A stretch of DNA of 7,326 bases from Candidatus Luteimonas excrementigallinarum (GTDB lineage Bacteria > Pseudomonadota > Gammaproteobacteria > Xanthomonadales > Xanthomonadaceae), in NCBI GenBank assembly GCA_019115725.1, contig DXCY01000003.1, forward strand, positions 1 through 7,326, read 5' to 3'. Position 1 is the stretch's first letter; the number at the start of each line of letters is the position of its first letter. Below are positions 4,842-7,326 of the stretch, piece by piece. The notes under the pieces were generated by a model, which made no database searches, was not told where the DNA came from, and saw only the letters and a program-made list of their open reading frames with translations. The position numbers and the translations under genes are program-made.

Positions 4842-5762
4842 ATGCGACAATCAGGCCCCCCTGATACAACTGCCCTGATGCCAACCATGAAACTCCAGCT
4901 GTCCCTCGAATGGTTCCTCAATCCCGACCACCTGCCGCTGATCGCGGGGATCGAGCTGGGCTGGTACCGCGAGGCGGGGCTGGAGCTGGAACTGCTGGTG
5001 CCCGACGATCATTACGACGGGCTGGCGGAAACGGTGGCCGGCAAGGTGGCCTTCGCCTGCAACGAGCCGCTGCACATGATCGATGCACATCGCCCGGGCC
5101 TGAAGGCGCTGGGCTGCTTCTTCGAGACCGACGGCGGCATCCTGCTGCAGCGCGCCGCTGGCGAGCGCCTGCTGCAGGGCGAAACGGTGCGGCTGGCATC
5201 GCCGGTCGCGGGCGGGGTGACCGATGCGATCGCGGTGGAGATCCTGTCGCGCTGGTGTACGGCCCGGGGCGCGTCGTTCGAGCCCGCCCAGGTGCGGATC
5301 GAAGAGGCCGGTTTCGAACACCTGGACAACCTGCGCGCCGGTTTCGACGGTGCCTGGCTGTGCTTTGCCAACTTCGAGGGCGTGGAAGCGAAGCTGGCGG
5401 GGCTGGATGCGGACTTCATCACCACCGGCGAGGTGGGGCTGCACAACTTTTCGGCGCTGGAACTGTTCACCTCGGAAGACTTCCTGGCGCGGCACGGCGA
5501 GGTGGTGGCGACCGTGGTGGATCTGGTCGGGCGGGGCGCGAGCCTGTGTCGCGACAATCCGGCGCAGGCCGCGGAGCTCTGGTACCGCTACAGCGGCACG
5601 CAGCCGACGGAACTGATGGACGCAATCATCGCCGACACTTGTCCGCGCCTGGTCGGCCCGGTGCGGCGCGACGCCGCGCGCTGGCAGGGCATGTGGGCGC
5701 AGTTCGACGCCATGGGCCTCAGCCAGGTGGATGCCGCCGGCTACGCGGCGCTGTATTCCTGA
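4842..5762 (+). CDS. ThiY/THI5-like (NMT1) substrate-binding-fold protein without signal peptide
   Basis: The 306-aa product has the NMT1/THI5 fold: LSLEWFLNPDHLPLIAGIEL (20-39), GWYREAGLELELLVPDD, GLAETVAGKVAFACNEPLHMID (60-81), a domain crossover, and a second lobe with TGEVGLHNFSALELFTSEDFLARH. Relatives either bind pyrimidine thiamine precursors for an ABC importer (ThiY) or make HMP-phosphate from a histidine and PLP (THI5). The start is uncertain: ATG 4842 (weak GGGA before it), 4878 and 4887 are all in frame, and the domain really begins at 4887 (MKLQLS). None gives a signal peptide or lipobox. H78 aligns by eye with the THI5 substrate histidine, but the CCCFC motif of yeast THI5 is absent. 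No permease or ATPase gene is adjacent, and the 54-nt leader holds no visible TPP riboswitch. Family call confident, substrate not. Confidence 0.8.
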   Translation: MRQSGPPDTTALMPTMKLQLSLEWFLNPDHLPLIAGIELGWYREAGLELELLVPDDHYDGLAETVAGKVAFACNEPLHMIDAHRPGLKALGCFFETDGGILLQRAAGERLLQGETVRLASPVAGGVTDAIAVEILSRWCTARGASFEPAQVRIEEAGFEHLDNLRAGFDGAWLCFANFEGVEAKLAGLDADFITTGEVGLHNFSALELFTSEDFLARHGEVVATVVDLVGRGASLCRDNPAQAAELWYRYSGTQPTELMDAIIADTCPRLVGPVRRDAARWQGMWAQFDAMGLSQVDAAGYAALYS

Positions 5763-5789
5763 CTGCGTCGTACGTCTGATTGCGGGGCA

Positions 5790-6329
5790 TCAGCCCAGCT
5801 TGATCCCCAGCGCCGGCGCGATGGTGCGCATGGCCTCATTGTCGTGGGTGAGGGTGATCCAGCCGGAGATGGTGTCGGCATCGGCATCCCACACCCACAG
5901 GGTGTAGCCGTAGGTGCGCAGGGACTCGTAGGCGGCCTGCAGCAGGTCGAACAGGCTGGTGTCTGCGAGCAGATCCTCGTCATCGGGATCCTCCACGCCC
6001 CAGTCGATCTCCAGGTTCCAGCGCGAGACGATCTCGGTGACGCTGTCGACCAGTGTGGCCGCCTCGCCGTCGCGCACCTGGAAGCCGGACTTCCAATCGA
6101 TGATGTCGCGCAGCGTCCGCGCGGGGTCGAATCCGTCGTCGCCGGCGCCAGCGGCGTCCTGATAGGCGGCGAAGTGCTGCAGCGCGGTTTCCTCATCGCC
6201 CGGGTTCACCAGCAGCAGGAACTGCCAGGCCAGGGTTTCGATCGCGGCCTCATCGTCGACCTCCACGTGCGGCGCGGCGCTGTGGGCAAAGTTGTCGTCC
6301 GGATCGAAATCGGTGTCGGGCAGATGCAT
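5790..6329 (-). CDS. Acidic cytoplasmic protein of 179 aa, possibly DUF6630
   Basis: The product is strongly acidic, with an Asp-rich N-terminus (MHLPDTDFDPDDNFAH), then helices with conserved-looking aromatic residues (LAWQFLLLVNPGDEETALQHF, 33-53), RDIIDWKSGFQVRDG, NLEIDWGVEDPDDEDLL, and a C-terminal block SLFDLLQAAYESLRTYGYTLWVWDADADTISGWITL followed by NEAMRTIAPALGIKLG. It has no signal peptide or TM helix. The last block resembles DUF6630-type proteins from memory, where a strand pair with Trp and Asp ends the domain; this is a weak assignment. Start at ATG 6329 is used although no clear ribosome binding site precedes it. It converges with the ThiY-like gene across a 27-nt gap that has no convincing terminator. 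Function unknown. Confidence 0.75.
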   Translation of the reverse strand: MHLPDTDFDPDDNFAHSAAPHVEVDDEAAIETLAWQFLLLVNPGDEETALQHFAAYQDAAGAGDDGFDPARTLRDIIDWKSGFQVRDGEAATLVDSVTEIVSRWNLEIDWGVEDPDDEDLLADTSLFDLLQAAYESLRTYGYTLWVWDADADTISGWITLTHDNEAMRTIAPALGIKLG

Positions 6330-6552
6330 GGGGAGGTGGTCGGGTAGTGGATAAGGCAGGCAGGGCCTGAAGGGGCGGCTGTTCCTGGATCAAGTCATGG
6401 TGGGTGCTGGAGGGGCTTCGTACAAGGGTGGTGTGCGTTGGGCGGGACACTGTTTCAACGATGATCCGCGCGGGCTTCCCTGTGCGTACGGGGCTGACCT
6501 GTTCTCCACGACCGTCCGGCTAGGCTCGGTGCTTTCGTCCGGAGGCCCGGCC

Positions 6553-6627
6553 ATGCAACTCGAAGGATCCTGCCACTGCGGCCAGGTGCGCTTTCTCTGC
6601 CAGGTGCTCCTCGGCCATCGACGATGA
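6553..6627 (+). pseudogene. 5' fragment of a GFA/CENP-V family gene
   Basis: A 24-codon frame starts MQLEGSCHCGQVRFLC and ends QVLLGHRR. The first 16 residues are the characteristic N-terminus of the glutathione-dependent formaldehyde-activating (GFA/CENP-V) family, with the zinc-binding C-x-C of CHCG. Family members continue with a second cysteine cluster (RCYCSICR-like), usually over 110-150 aa; here a stop follows and no continuation is visible in other frames. The MFS gene begins 24 nt later, so the rest of the gene was deleted. A stray tiny ORF is the alternative, but the motif match is specific. Confidence 0.65.
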
Positions 6628-6633
6628 AAGCAC

Positions 6634-6651
6634 AAAGGGAGTGATGCGCGT
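6634..6651 (+). promoter_or_regulatory. Ribosome binding site of the MFS gene
   Basis: AAAGGGAG at 6634-6641 lies 10 nt before TTG 6652 and 19 nt before ATG 6661. It supports the TTG as start, although its spacing is a little long. Confidence 0.5.
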
Positions 6652-7326
6652 TTGAGCACGATGTTCCAGTCGCTGGGCGTCCGCAATTACCGGCTGTGGG
6701 CCGCGGGCGCGCTGGTGTCCAATGTGGGCACGTGGATGCAGCGGATTGGCCAGGACTGGCTGGTGCTGACGGTACTCACCGATCACAACGCGACCGCCGT
6801 GGGGACGGTGATGGCGCTGCAGTTCGGTCCGCCGCTGCTGTTGCTGCCGCTGACCGGCTACGCCGCCGACCATCTGGATCGTCGCAAGTTGCTGCTCGCT
6901 ACCCAGGCCGCGGCCGGGCTGCTGGCACTGGGGCTGGGCGTGCTGACGCTGATGGGCGCGGTGCAGCTGTGGCATGTGTACGGGTTCGCGCTGTTGCTGG
7001 GTTGCGTGACCGCGTTCGATGCGCCGGCACGGCAGACCTTTGTCTCCGATCTGGTCAGTGACAGGAATCTGGCCAATGCGGTTGCGCTCAATTCCGCGTC
7101 CTTCAATGCGGCGCGGATGCTGGGGCCGGCGGTGGCGGGCGTGCTGATTGCGGCAATCGGCGAGGGCTGGTTGTTCGTGGTCAACGCCGGTTCCTATGCG
7201 GCGGTGCTGGTGTCGCTGCTGATGCTGCGGGTACGCGAGCTGCATACCGAGCCGAAGCCGAAGCGGACCCGCGGCGGCCTGCTGGCCGGATTCCGCTACG
7301 TGTGGGGCAGGCCCGACCTGATGGCG
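6652..7326 (+). CDS. MFS transporter (MFS_3, EntS-like), 3' truncated by the window
   Basis: The frame is open from TTG 6652 to the window end (225 codons); ATG 6661 is the other possible start. It shows the N-terminal half of a major facilitator: MFQSLGVRNYRLWAAGALVS, then NVGTWMQRIGQDWLVL in TM1, a TM2 region with FGPPLLLLPL, and the loop 2-3 signature GYAADHLDRRKLL (69-81), a motif-A variant. FDAPARQTFVSDLV (122-135) and NAVALNSASFNAARMLGPAVAGVLI (142-166) are hallmarks of the MFS_3 / EntS (enterobactin exporter) group. Five to six TM helices can be counted before a basic loop (EPKPKRTRGG) that would lie between the two halves. It should export a small molecule, such as a siderophore or drug, by proton antiport; the substrate cannot be inferred. 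It starts 24 nt after the GFA fragment, so it may have lost or changed its original promoter. Confidence 0.88.
   Translation, partial: MSTMFQSLGVRNYRLWAAGALVSNVGTWMQRIGQDWLVLTVLTDHNATAVGTVMALQFGPPLLLLPLTGYAADHLDRRKLLLATQAAAGLLALGLGVLTLMGAVQLWHVYGFALLLGCVTAFDAPARQTFVSDLVSDRNLANAVALNSASFNAARMLGPAVAGVLIAAIGEGWLFVVNAGSYAAVLVSLLMLRVRELHTEPKPKRTRGGLLAGFRYVWGRPDLMA

Noticed and set aside
4842..5762. Yeast-type THI5 (HMP-P synthase) assignment
   Set aside because: The CCCFC motif required in yeast THI5 is missing, so only the broader family is claimed.
4910..5779. 289-codon + strand ORF over the ThiY-like gene
   Set aside because: Gly/Arg/Ala-rich shadow frame; the frame at 4842 carries the NMT1 fold.
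6330..6552. Hidden gene between the acidic protein and the GFA fragment
   Set aside because: Frames here have no family motif or plausible start with ribosome binding site; nothing supportable was seen.

Overview
The window looks like chromosomal DNA from a GC-rich gammaproteobacterium. A Xanthomonadaceae/Lysobacteraceae member (Lysobacter, Luteimonas or Stenotrophomonas-like) fits best. The reasons are the GC-rich codon use from about 2.3 kb onward, a REP-like hairpin of the 'cccgc-ctgc-gcggg' type common in that family, and the set of housekeeping families. The taxonomic call is inference.

Left part (1-2071, lower GC, probably horizontally acquired). It holds the 3' end of a DUF2075 (Schlafen-type) helicase gene, an unrecognised 122-aa protein, and an Mrr-type PD-(D/E)xK nuclease with a single C-terminal-half transmembrane helix. 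All three are on the + strand, each with a good ribosome binding site where the start is visible. Hand counts on single 60-base lines give 47% GC (1681-1740) and 42% (1741-1800), against 68% (2401-2460) and 65% (5401-5460).

Across the junction (2095-3463). There is a short reverse-strand coding-like remnant, then a second membrane-tethered nuclease of different ancestry. It reads DUF559/Vsr-like nuclease, coiled coil, TM helix, OB-fold-like domain. Both nucleases share one plan: nuclease inside, one TM helix, and an outer segment with exactly two cysteines. With the helicase this resembles a defence (or DNA-uptake control) locus and is the best candidate for something undescribed. Function is not shown.

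Middle (3464-4787). A convergent hairpin region is followed, on the - strand, by a small proline/aspartate-rich protein. Upstream of it lies an HPF/RaiA-like ribosome-associated protein followed by a damaged UPF0178 (YaiI/YqxD) gene. Divergent to these is a 69-codon 3' fragment of a VWA-domain protein.

Right part (4842-7326). A ThiY/THI5-like (NMT1) periplasmic-binding-protein fold without signal peptide faces a convergent acidic protein of about 179 aa (perhaps DUF6630). After it come a 5' fragment of a GFA/CENP-V family gene and the first 225 codons of an MFS_3/EntS-like exporter, cut by the window end. Several broken genes lie close together here (UPF0178, VWA, GFA, possibly the 2095 remnant), suggesting a chromosomal stretch that is being rearranged or eroded.
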